Origin: an uncultured Lachnospiraceae bacterium
GTDB taxonomy: Bacteria > Bacillota > Clostridia > Lachnospirales > Lachnospiraceae
Direction of reading: 5' to 3'
Assembly: GCA_900554925.1 (NCBI GenBank)
Contig: USJG01000151.1
Span: 1 to 5,678 of the forward strand
Length of the DNA: 5,678 bases
In this document: positions 1 through 5,678 of the stretch, in pieces
Layout of the letters: every line of letters starts with the position of its first letter
How positions within the stretch are numbered: position 1 is the stretch's first letter
Notes under the pieces: generated by a model
Databases searched by the model: none
Seen by the model: only the letters and a program-made list of their open reading frames with translations
Told to the model about the DNA's origin: nothing
Program-made: the position numbers and the translations under genes

Positions 1-22
1 ATTATCAACAGACGATAATTAT
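1..22 (-). other. Putative frameshift site in the MATE gene
   Basis: Read on the minus strand, codons AAC ATA ATT (25-17) are followed by a single A (16) and then TCG TCT GTT GAT AAT (15-1), encoding SSVDN. This resembles the conserved QSSVN segment that follows SN-V/M-x-I in MATE proteins. In the original frame the same bases give I-V-C-stop. A net gain of one base, or a loss of two, would explain the shift; a one-base gain keeps the spacing between SN and SS that I recall for the family. Only 15 bases of the resumed frame lie inside the window, so the call is tentative. Confidence 0.55.
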
Positions 23-814
23 GTTTACATTAGAAATGGAAAACAAAGAACCCTGTATTCCTGCCGGAAGTCCAATGGCCGCAATTTTTTTGAATTTATT
101 AAAATTTATACGAAGCTTATTCATCTGTAATTTAAAGCACCCGTCGCTTTGAATCAGGCACTTTATGATCAGAAAAGCCGATACGCATTGGGCTATCACC
201 GTTGCCAATGCCACTCCTGCCACTCCCATATGAAAGCCTATTACAAACCAGAGATTTAACACCACATTGATAACACCTGCTATTGAAAGATAAAAAAGCG
301 GTCTTCTGGTATCTCCTATGGCCCGGAGAATAGCGCTGCCAAAATTAAACAGCAGCATAACCGGCATTCCAACAAAATAAATTCTCATATAAAGCACTGA
401 ATGATCAATCACATTTTCTGGCGTATCCATTAAAAGTAAAAGTGGTTTTGCCGTCAATATGCCAATAACTGCCAGCAGGATACCTCCTATCATGCTCACA
501 AGAATAGAAGTATGTACGGTCTGGCTTACCTCCTCCTCCTGTCTGGCTCCATAATACCTTGCAACCAGTACATTAGCTCCCACGGAAAGCCCGATAAATA
601 AATTTACCAGCAGATTCGTAAGGGACCCTGTAGACCCTACAGCCGCAAGGGCTTCATTTCCCGCAAATCTTCCCACCACTACTACATCTGCCGCATTAAA
701 TAAAAGCTGCAAAATGCCTGAAAGCATAAGTGGCAGAGTAAAAAGCAGGATCTTTCCAAACAAAGGACCATTGCACATATCAATTTCATAAGATTTTTGT
801 ATTTTCTTTTCCAT
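5..814 (-). CDS. MATE family efflux transporter, N-terminal half (probably frameshifted near its end)
   Basis: Integral membrane antiporter of the MATE family, which expels cationic drugs or metabolites using a Na+ or H+ gradient. The 269 residues contain about six hydrophobic segments (roughly 20-40, 60-80, 102-122, 140-160, 174-194, 198-218) and the start of a seventh, i.e. the N-terminal lobe. Family-typical stretches include VVGRFAG (46-52), MDTPE (129-133) and RAIGDTRRPL (164-173). Complete members have about 450 residues, so the C-terminal lobe is missing. Translation ends at a TGA at bases 7-5 right after SISNVNIIIVC, where homologues as I recall them read SNxxIQSS(V/I)N. In another frame bases 15-1 encode SSVDN, matching that continuation, so a small indel around bases 13-22 is likely. 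The ATG at 814 is preceded by an AAGGGA ribosome site (bases 823-828) about 8 bases away. The gene is divergent from the amidase. Family assignment is firm; whether it is a pseudogene or a sequence error is not known. Confidence 0.9.
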   Translation of the reverse strand: MEKKIQKSYEIDMCNGPLFGKILLFTLPLMLSGILQLLFNAADVVVVGRFAGNEALAAVGSTGSLTNLLVNLFIGLSVGANVLVARYYGARQEEEVSQTVHTSILVSMIGGILLAVIGILTAKPLLLLMDTPENVIDHSVLYMRIYFVGMPVMLLFNFGSAILRAIGDTRRPLFYLSIAGVINVVLNLWFVIGFHMGVAGVALATVIAQCVSAFLIIKCLIQSDGCFKLQMNKLRINFNKFKKIAAIGLPAGIQGSLFSISNVNIIIVC

Positions 815-857
815 AGTTGTTTTCCCTTTTGTTACGAACGCTTTTTCTCTTTACCCA

Positions 858-863
858 TATAAT
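858..863 (+). promoter_or_regulatory. -10 element (TATAAT), candidate amidase promoter
   Basis: A perfect TATAAT lies in the AT-rich divergent spacer 33 bases upstream of the amidase ATG. No good -35 hexamer sits at 16-18 bases; TTACGA at 832-837 is 20 bases away and poor. A weak sigma-A promoter, or one needing an activator or alternative sigma factor, would fit. No convincing promoter for the MATE gene was found on the opposite strand of this spacer. Confidence 0.4.
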
Positions 864-895
864 AATAAAAGAATGATCCACCTGAGAGGTTACTT

Positions 896-1420
896 ATGGC
901 TACAGTTATATTAGATGCAGGACACGGCGGCGCTGATTTTGGTGCTACCTATCTTGGCCGCATGGAGAAGGACGACAACTTAAGGCTTACACTGGCAGTA
1001 GGCGACATTCTGCAAGATGCCGGTGTCAATGTACTTTACACCCGCACAGAAGATATTTATGAAAGCCCTGCTCAAAAAGCTATGGAAGGGAACGCTTCCG
1101 GCGCCGACTATTTTGTTTCCATTCACCGCAATTCCAGTCCCTATGACAATCAGTATACGGGCGTTGAATCTCTGGTCTTTAACCGCTATGGAGCCGCTGC
1201 CCGAATGGCAGAAAATATCAACCGCCAGTTAGAGCTTGTAGGCTTTGTCAATCAGGGAGTTAATGAACGCACTAATCTTGCAGTCCTGCGGCGCACAAAT
1301 ATGCCTGCTGTCCTGGTAGAGGTTGGTTTCATCAACACAGATCGCGATAACATATTATTCGACAGCAGATTTCAGGAAATCGCCCAGGCTATTGCCGACG
1401 GTATTTTAATGTCCCTGTAA
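896..1420 (+). CDS. N-acetylmuramoyl-L-alanine amidase (Amidase_3 family)
   Basis: Zinc hydrolase predicted to cut the amide bond between N-acetylmuramic acid and the L-alanine of the stem peptide in peptidoglycan. The 174 residues are one Amidase_3 catalytic domain. Zinc ligands are visible: H10 in DAGHGG, E24 in MEKDDN and H77 in SIHRNSS; the catalytic glutamate is E142 in VLVEVGFIN. The NLAVLRRTNMPAVLVE block (127-142) is also characteristic. There is no signal peptide, membrane segment, SPOR, LysM or other wall-binding domain, unlike most secreted autolysins. This recalls CwlC-type mother-cell lytic amidases, which lack a cleavable signal, and some phage endolysins; a sporulation or lysis role is inference. 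The start is supported by AGAGG (885-889), 6 bases before the ATG. It is a single-gene unit, divergent from the MATE gene and convergent with the TPR gene. Confidence 0.93.
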   Translation: MATVILDAGHGGADFGATYLGRMEKDDNLRLTLAVGDILQDAGVNVLYTRTEDIYESPAQKAMEGNASGADYFVSIHRNSSPYDNQYTGVESLVFNRYGAAARMAENINRQLELVGFVNQGVNERTNLAVLRRTNMPAVLVEVGFINTDRDNILFDSRFQEIAQAIADGILMSL

Positions 1421-1422
1421 TA

Positions 1423-1464
1423 CAGTTATTCTCCGTTCTATTTTAAAAATACGAAGAATAACTG
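1423..1464. terminator. Inverted repeat between convergent genes, possible bidirectional terminator
   Basis: CAGTTATTCT (1423-1432) is repeated as its exact reverse complement AGAATAACTG (1455-1464). After one mismatch the stem can continue for three pairs (CGT 1434-1436 with ACG 1451-1453) around an AT-rich loop. It begins 2 bases after the amidase stop codon and lies 11 bases beyond the TPR gene stop, so it could end transcription from both sides. The stem is AT-rich and neither strand has a following U tract, so it is not a textbook intrinsic terminator. Confidence 0.4.
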
Positions 1465-1475
1465 ATGGAAAGGCT

Positions 1476-3809
1476 TTACAGCTTTTCTTCCAGCTCGTCA
1501 AGTGAAGCGTATCCATAAAGAAAAGCTGTATTGGCCATGATCATCTTTGCCAGATTCTTATTTTCCCTGCAAAGCTGAGCAATAAATCTTCCGTACAGAT
1601 CCAGTGTTTCATCTGAATATGTGGATAATTCGCCTCTTAAGTAAGTTTCATAAGAGGTGTTATAGGGGGTGTCCTCCGCAGTGTAAATGCTTCTTGCATT
1701 ACTTGCCGCCTTGGGGTATTCTTTCGCAAACTCCTCCATCCACCCCACCTGAATCTTTACAATTTCTTCTATAATTTCCTTCTTCATCTCCGGAATTTCC
1801 GGGAAGGACTCTTTCATCTCAAAAAACTTATAAGGCGCAGTACTTTCCATCATCCGGCCATACTTTTCTGTGATCAGGTTCCAGCCTCTGTCATTTGCCC
1901 TGTGAAAATCTGAAATATAACTTTTCAGCATTTCTTCCGTCCATGTATAATACTGGCTTTTTCTCATAATGGAAAAGGTATTCCAGTCATCCTGGCAGTC
2001 TGCTCTTCCCCCTTCATTTTTTACTTTATCAAAGGCTTCCCATTCCAGAGAAACCAGCTCACTTACAAGGGCTGCCTTAAAAGAGTCATCTTTCTTTTCT
2101 TTTGCAGGAATTCTCTTTAAAATATTATCCGTGTGATGATCCAGATAGTTATCTTCCCCACTGGTAAGTCCCTGTTTCTTCATTTCCGCAATAATCAGTG
2201 CTACAATGATCTCTATGGTCTGGGGAATCCTCTCGTCTCCTGTCTGGAAATCCACCAGGGCATTTAAAATATCTCTGATTTCCGGCAGGATTGCCAGTCT
2301 TTCCATTCCCTTATGCATCCATTTATAAAAAGGCGCATAGGTACGGTTTAAAAGATATACCATAGCCATAGTATGTTTCATAAACTCGGAAAGGGCTATG
2401 GCCGCTGTCACTTTCTCGCCGCGTCCAAACATTCTGGAATAATTATACTGGCCGGACTGAGCCATAAGCGCTGCCTGTCTGGCAATTTTTTTAAGCCTTA
2501 CTTCCTCAGGATAATAGGCAAGGATTCCTTTACGGATTCTGGAAAATTCACCCAGATCATCTTTAAATACCTTTCCGTTAACTGCTGTTGCAAGCCGATA
2601 ATCGTCTAAGAACAGCCATTGATTTTGTGTAGTGGGCACATCCTTAAGGCCAATCAGGCTCTCGTAAAAGTCTCCGATACGAAATACGCCTACTCGCTTT
2701 TGTGCTCTCAATGTTGTAAAGCGTGTAACACCCATATACGTGGTAGGCAATTCATCATAGGCCCTTTGCAGCCTTTCTCCAATTTCATCATACACAGGAT
2801 CCGTCAGCCATAAACAGAAGCCCGGCCCAAAATCGTGGTCTCTGGACACTTGATCGTCAAATCCAAAACACTCTGAGCCTTCCCCTACAAGCCCCACTGC
2901 GATCAGGTGCTCATATTCAGGGAATTTTTCTCGGATCATAGGTTTGCCAAACTCTTCATAAAAAGCTTCGCACAGCTCCAGCCCATTCCCAAACTGTCTG
3001 TTCTGCACCGGCAGGTTCTGAAGCTTCTGCGTTACTGCATTTAAATTTTGCAGGGTAATTTCATAAGCTTTATTTTTTCCTACATTTCTTTCAATTTCCT
3101 TAAGCGCCAGCTTATAATAGCGCGCAGACTCTTCCAGATTCCCTGCAAGGTACTGCGCCTCCCCCATTGCAGATAAAGCGCCGCTATAGTGATAATCTCT
3201 GTCTTCATCCATCTCAAAAATAGAAAACGCCTTCTGCAGATTCTGGATTGCCTCCTGATACCGCCCCAGCTTTAACTGGGAAGCCGCCAGATTCGTATAA
3301 GTTACTGCTACCTCAATTCTTGCTTCCTCGTACCGGGAAGCAATCAAAAGTGCCCGTTCCAGACAGTCACAGGCGCTTTCAAAATCTCCCATCTCCTGAA
3401 ACAAAAGGCTCATATTGTTATAAAGGCTTGCATACTTAAAGTCCATAGGCTGTAATTCCTTTTCATAAATTACCCTGACCTCCTGGTAATATGCCATAGA
3501 CTCTCTTAAAAGCCCTGCCGCCCTGCAGGCATTTGCCACGTTAAGCAGCGTTGTTGCATAAGCCACCGTCCCCTTAAGTCCTGCTTCATTCATCAGCATC
3601 AGCACTTCCCTGCAGCTTGCAAGGGACTTGTCAAATTCACTGGTTTCCCTGTAATGTCCGATAATTTCATTTAACAGGGTGATCAAGGAAGCGGTATCTC
3701 CTTCTCCTGCCGCCTCGTCTATCCTTCGCAGCAAAAAATTTTCCACCTGATCAGTCCTGTGCTGTGCAAATAGTTCATCCAACTGCTTTAAAACCTGTTC
3801 AATGTTCAT
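1476..3809 (-). CDS. TPR / DUF4037 (nucleotidyltransferase-like) / DUF4125 multidomain protein
   Basis: A 777-residue soluble protein of unknown function with three regions. Residues about 40-262 form TPR helical repeats; four units start near 84, 126, 167 and 207, a 40-42 residue spacing like kinesin-light-chain TPRs, and suggest a protein-binding scaffold. Residues about 275-510 match DUF4037 as I recall it: GEGSECFGF (309-317) followed by SRDHDFGPGF (322-331) gives the GS...DxD pattern (G311, S312, D324, D326) of Pol-beta-type nucleotidyltransferases, followed by a helical part. Residues about 575-775 match DUF4125, with the conserved cluster NEGGRADCQDDW (598-609) and IMRKSQYYTW (614-623). 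No signal peptide or membrane segment is seen, so it is likely cytoplasmic. The start has a strong GGAGG site (3818-3822) 8 bases upstream. It follows the patatin gene after 43 bases with no terminator, so the two are probably co-transcribed. Domain names are from memory; enzyme activity is inference. Confidence 0.88.
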   Translation of the reverse strand: MNIEQVLKQLDELFAQHRTDQVENFLLRRIDEAAGEGDTASLITLLNEIIGHYRETSEFDKSLASCREVLMLMNEAGLKGTVAYATTLLNVANACRAAGLLRESMAYYQEVRVIYEKELQPMDFKYASLYNNMSLLFQEMGDFESACDCLERALLIASRYEEARIEVAVTYTNLAASQLKLGRYQEAIQNLQKAFSIFEMDEDRDYHYSGALSAMGEAQYLAGNLEESARYYKLALKEIERNVGKNKAYEITLQNLNAVTQKLQNLPVQNRQFGNGLELCEAFYEEFGKPMIREKFPEYEHLIAVGLVGEGSECFGFDDQVSRDHDFGPGFCLWLTDPVYDEIGERLQRAYDELPTTYMGVTRFTTLRAQKRVGVFRIGDFYESLIGLKDVPTTQNQWLFLDDYRLATAVNGKVFKDDLGEFSRIRKGILAYYPEEVRLKKIARQAALMAQSGQYNYSRMFGRGEKVTAAIALSEFMKHTMAMVYLLNRTYAPFYKWMHKGMERLAILPEIRDILNALVDFQTGDERIPQTIEIIVALIIAEMKKQGLTSGEDNYLDHHTDNILKRIPAKEKKDDSFKAALVSELVSLEWEAFDKVKNEGGRADCQDDWNTFSIMRKSQYYTWTEEMLKSYISDFHRANDRGWNLITEKYGRMMESTAPYKFFEMKESFPEIPEMKKEIIEEIVKIQVGWMEEFAKEYPKAASNARSIYTAEDTPYNTSYETYLRGELSTYSDETLDLYGRFIAQLCRENKNLAKMIMANTAFLYGYASLDELEEKL

Positions 3810-3817
3810 AAATTATG

Positions 3818-3822
3818 CCTCC
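3818..3822 (-). promoter_or_regulatory. Ribosome binding site of the TPR/DUF4125 gene
   Basis: GGAGG on the minus strand, 8 bases before the ATG at 3809. It fixes that start and shows that the second gene of the operon has its own strong translation signal in the 43-base gap after the patatin gene. Confidence 0.75.
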
Positions 3823-3852
3823 ATTCCAGTTAAGAACTCTCACTTCTCCCAC

Positions 3853-4731
3853 CTATGTCATCAGAAAGTTACAAATTTCTTCCTCTCTCCCCATAGCCTC
3901 TTCATATCCATGCTGATAATATTTCATTAAAATATCCACATCAGATTCATTATTTGTAACTGCCAGGCTGGAGGGTCTGAAAACCAGCGCCTTGCCCTCC
4001 CTCTCCATTCGTTCAATTTCTTTCAGGCAGTCATTATATTTTCTGGCCCTGCCGGCCACAGTCCTTACAAACTCAGGATACTTATGATACAAAAGCCTGA
4101 TCATCATCATATAAAAAAATCTGTATTTTTTCCGGTAATTGGATTTTCTTGTAAGGATCACCAGTACCTTTTCCCAGCCTTCCTCCAATATCTTGGCAAC
4201 AGGAAGGGCATCTGCCATTCCCCCGTCCAGCATAGGTATCCCATCTATTTGACTGATCCTTGAAATAAAAGGAAGGGAATTTGCCGCACGACATATTTTC
4301 CAAAAATGCTCCTCGGACTTAAAGTTCTCGTAATAAACACTTTTCCCGGTTCTGCAATCGGTAATATTTATCATAAAATGCTTGGCTGAATTACAGAAAG
4401 TCTCAAAGTCAAAAGGCACCAGTTTTTTGGGAACCACATCAAACAAAAATTCCATATCAAAAAAGGTTCCCTTTCTTAAAAACGTAAACGGTCCCATATA
4501 TTTTTCTTTTAAAAGAGGCTTTATAACCGCCTCCACAGCTCTTCCTTTTTGCCCCGAAACATAATTCATTCCTGCATAAGCACCTGCGGAAACTGCCAGC
4601 ACATTGGGCACCTCAATTTCCTTCTCCATGAAAAAATCTAAAACTCCGGCAGCAAAAACACTTCTCATAGCACCGCCTTCGATCATAATCCCCACATTTT
4701 CGAGTTTTCTTTTGTCATCTGTACTCTGCAT
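3853..4731 (-). CDS. Patatin-like phospholipase family protein
   Basis: Predicted cytoplasmic serine acyl hydrolase that would release fatty acids from phospholipids or other acyl lipids with a Ser-Asp dyad. The 292 residues show the whole patatin core: the oxyanion-hole stretch EGGAMRSVFAAGVLDFF (18-34), the nucleophile S48 in AVSAGA (46-51) and the catalytic D169 in the DGG motif (169-171, MLDGGMADALP). The elbow is A-x-S-x-G rather than the usual G-x-S-x-G. The C-terminal part (about 245-290: VFRPSSLAV, then the YYQHGYEEAM helix) resembles the DUF6363 extension seen in bacterial patatins of this type, from memory. No signal peptide or membrane span is evident. The chosen ATG has GAGGGA (4744-4749) 12 bases upstream, somewhat far; M16 is a less likely alternative start because it lies just before the core. 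It is the first gene of an operon with the TPR/DUF4125 gene, under the promoter at 4765-4792. Physiological substrate unknown. Confidence 0.93.
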   Translation of the reverse strand: MQSTDDKRKLENVGIMIEGGAMRSVFAAGVLDFFMEKEIEVPNVLAVSAGAYAGMNYVSGQKGRAVEAVIKPLLKEKYMGPFTFLRKGTFFDMEFLFDVVPKKLVPFDFETFCNSAKHFMINITDCRTGKSVYYENFKSEEHFWKICRAANSLPFISRISQIDGIPMLDGGMADALPVAKILEEGWEKVLVILTRKSNYRKKYRFFYMMMIRLLYHKYPEFVRTVAGRARKYNDCLKEIERMEREGKALVFRPSSLAVTNNESDVDILMKYYQHGYEEAMGREEEICNFLMT

Positions 4732-4764
4732 TTCTATTTATTGTCCCTCGTTTATTTACTACTT

Positions 4765-4792
4765 ATTATACTGCATCCAGTGTATTTTTCAA
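4765..4792 (-). promoter_or_regulatory. Sigma-A-type promoter of the patatin-TPR operon
   Basis: On the minus strand TTGAAA (4792-4787) and a perfect TATAAT (4770-4765) are separated by 16 bases. Transcription would start near 4758, giving a leader of about 27 bases containing the patatin ribosome site. This is the best promoter match in the window and suggests steady expression. Confidence 0.75.
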
Positions 4793-4819
4793 GCATCACC
4801 CTCGCCGCCTTTCTACATA

Positions 4820-4828
4820 TGATATAGT
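4820..4828 (+). promoter_or_regulatory. Extended -10 promoter candidate for the DUF4474 gene
   Basis: TGATATAGT carries a TGn extension directly before a TATAGT -10 box (4823-4828), 28 bases upstream of the ATG. No -35 match lies at 17 bases, which is tolerated in extended -10 promoters. It is back-to-back with the operon promoter in a 125-base divergent spacer. Confidence 0.45.
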
Positions 4829-4856
4829 AAGAAATTACAAAAGGATATCTTAATTC

Positions 4857-5678
4857 ATGTACTTTTCTATTATTGTTGTCATCTTTGTATTACTTCTCGT
4901 CATCATATCCTCCACCTGCCGCAGGCGATGGGCAATAAAAAAAGTCTGTTCCATGAACTATTCCTGTAAATGCGAACTTTTTAACTCTCTTATAAAACCC
5001 TTTGGCTACTGCTATGACGGTTCTCAGGATATTATTTCCTCCCGCAATGATGCATGGCAGAGAAGCGCCGGTTATACTGCACTTTTTGACCGTGCGGCCC
5101 CCTTATTTAATATGGTGTTTGACTACCTTCCCGTTTATTTTGTCCATGAAAACAGAACCTGGCTTATAGAATTATGGAAAGGTCAATATGGCATTAACAC
5201 CGGTGCAGAGGCGGGTATTTACTATGCCGACCGTGTTCTTGCCGAACACGAATTGCCTGCTGCTCATTTCCGTACTGTGGAAGATGAGGATATGCTGCCA
5301 ATTTCTTTTTTCTTTTCAAAAGAAGACCATCTGCTTGCCAGAGTTGCCAAGAAAACCTGGTGGCTCACAGTATTTTGTATGGGGCGGTTTTCCAAACCAT
5401 CCCAGTTGTCTTTAAATGTTTCCATTTGCTTTCCTGACCGTAATATGATGTGTCACTTCTTAAATGCTCTGCAAAGTACCGGTTTTCCTAAAGAAAGCAC
5501 TCAGGTATGCGGCCTTAGGGTCAGTTTTCTGTTTGATGACCAGATAAACCGCCGCTATCCCATCTGGCAGCGCCTCCTTCGCGGCTGGGCACAGTTTTGG
5601 AACCGCTTTTACTGTAAGCTTTTCCTGTTTGTTACCCGCTATTTTGATCTTACAATAGACAGGATGCTCTATTTGTAC
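4857..5678 (+). CDS. DUF4474 domain-containing membrane-anchored protein (3' end beyond window)
   Basis: The frame is open from the ATG at 4857 to the last base, giving 274 residues without a stop. Residues 3-20 form one hydrophobic segment followed by CRRRWAIKK (21-29), a single N-terminal membrane anchor; the positive-inside rule would place the rest in the cytoplasm. No proper lipobox precedes C21. The body matches DUF4474 as I remember it from Lachnospiraceae: PFGYCYDGSQDI (48-59), DAWQR (65-69), GYTALFDRAAPLFNMVFD (72-89) and WLIELWKGQYGINTG (102-116), followed by GIYYAD. A second hydrophobic or aromatic stretch starts near 250 and runs to the edge. Function is unknown. AAAGGA (4840-4845) lies 11 bases before the ATG, and an in-frame TAA at 4851 excludes an upstream start. 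The gene is divergent from the patatin gene. Coding use is confident; the family name moderately so. Confidence 0.82.
   Translation, partial: MYFSIIVVIFVLLLVIISSTCRRRWAIKKVCSMNYSCKCELFNSLIKPFGYCYDGSQDIISSRNDAWQRSAGYTALFDRAAPLFNMVFDYLPVYFVHENRTWLIELWKGQYGINTGAEAGIYYADRVLAEHELPAAHFRTVEDEDMLPISFFFSKEDHLLARVAKKTWWLTVFCMGRFSKPSQLSLNVSICFPDRNMMCHFLNALQSTGFPKESTQVCGLRVSFLFDDQINRRYPIWQRLLRGWAQFWNRFYCKLFLFVTRYFDLTIDRMLYLY

Noticed and set aside
880..890. Small hairpin ACCT-GAG-AGGT covering the amidase ribosome site
   Set aside because: Only four base pairs with a three-base loop; this is too weak to claim translational control and easily arises by chance.
2373..2813. Two plus-strand open frames (2373-2609 and 2619-2813) opposite the TPR gene
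   Set aside because: They lie entirely antisense to a long, well-supported coding region, have no recognisable domain, and look like chance frames opposite a gene.
4082..4303. Minus-strand open frame overlapping the patatin gene in another frame
   Set aside because: The overlapping patatin frame carries the catalytic D169 motif across the same bases; the alternative frame has no family resemblance.
1476..4731. Calling the patatin-TPR operon a CBASS defence locus
   Set aside because: The nucleotidyltransferase-like region resembles DUF4037 rather than a CD-NTase, and no CBASS ancillary genes are present. It is kept only as a hypothesis in the findings.
4874..4919. Lipoprotein signal (lipobox at C21) in the DUF4474 protein
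   Set aside because: The residues before the cysteine (I-S-S-T-C) do not fit the L-A/S-G/A-C consensus, and there is no positive charge before the hydrophobic segment, so a membrane anchor is more likely.
5188..5415. Plus-strand open frame of 75 residues within the DUF4474 gene
   Set aside because: It overlaps the longer frame from 4857 that runs to the window edge and shows the DUF4474-like motifs, so it is an out-of-frame shadow.

Overview
The window looks like chromosome of a low-to-moderate-GC Gram-positive anaerobe, most likely a member of the Lachnospiraceae (Clostridia). The basis is the protein set (a clostridial-type MATE pump, a short cell-wall amidase, and TPR/DUF4037/DUF4125 and DUF4474 proteins that I recall mainly from this family), strong purine-rich Shine-Dalgarno sites and AT-rich sigma-A-type promoters. 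Genus cannot be fixed from the sequence alone.

Layout, left to right. (1) Bases 1-814, minus strand: N-terminal half of a MATE-family multidrug transporter. Its frame stops at base 5, while a conserved-looking continuation sits in another frame, so the gene is probably frameshifted (or the sequence has an error there). (2) An 81-base divergent spacer, then a compact N-acetylmuramoyl-L-alanine amidase (896-1420, plus) with all expected zinc and catalytic residues but no signal peptide or wall-binding domain. (3) A convergent gap of 55 bases with a 10-bp perfect inverted repeat. (4) A minus-strand two-gene operon reading from about 4758 down to 1476: a patatin-like phospholipase (4731-3853), then, after 43 bases, a 777-residue protein joining TPR repeats, a nucleotidyltransferase-like DUF4037 region and a C-terminal DUF4125 domain. 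(5) A 125-base divergent spacer with a strong promoter for the operon and a weaker extended -10 promoter for the last gene. (6) Bases 4857-5678, plus: an open reading frame running off the right edge, encoding a membrane-anchored DUF4474 protein.

The most notable unit is the patatin plus TPR/nucleotidyltransferase-like/DUF4125 pair. A lipase encoded beside a protein with a Pol-beta-type nucleotidyltransferase signature superficially resembles the gene content of patatin-effector CBASS loci, but the nucleotidyltransferase-like region belongs to a different, uncharacterised family, so a signalling or defence role is only a hypothesis. The flanking genes (MATE pump, amidase, DUF4474 protein) look like ordinary accessory or housekeeping genes. 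I see no tRNA, rRNA, CRISPR array, insertion sequence or riboswitch.
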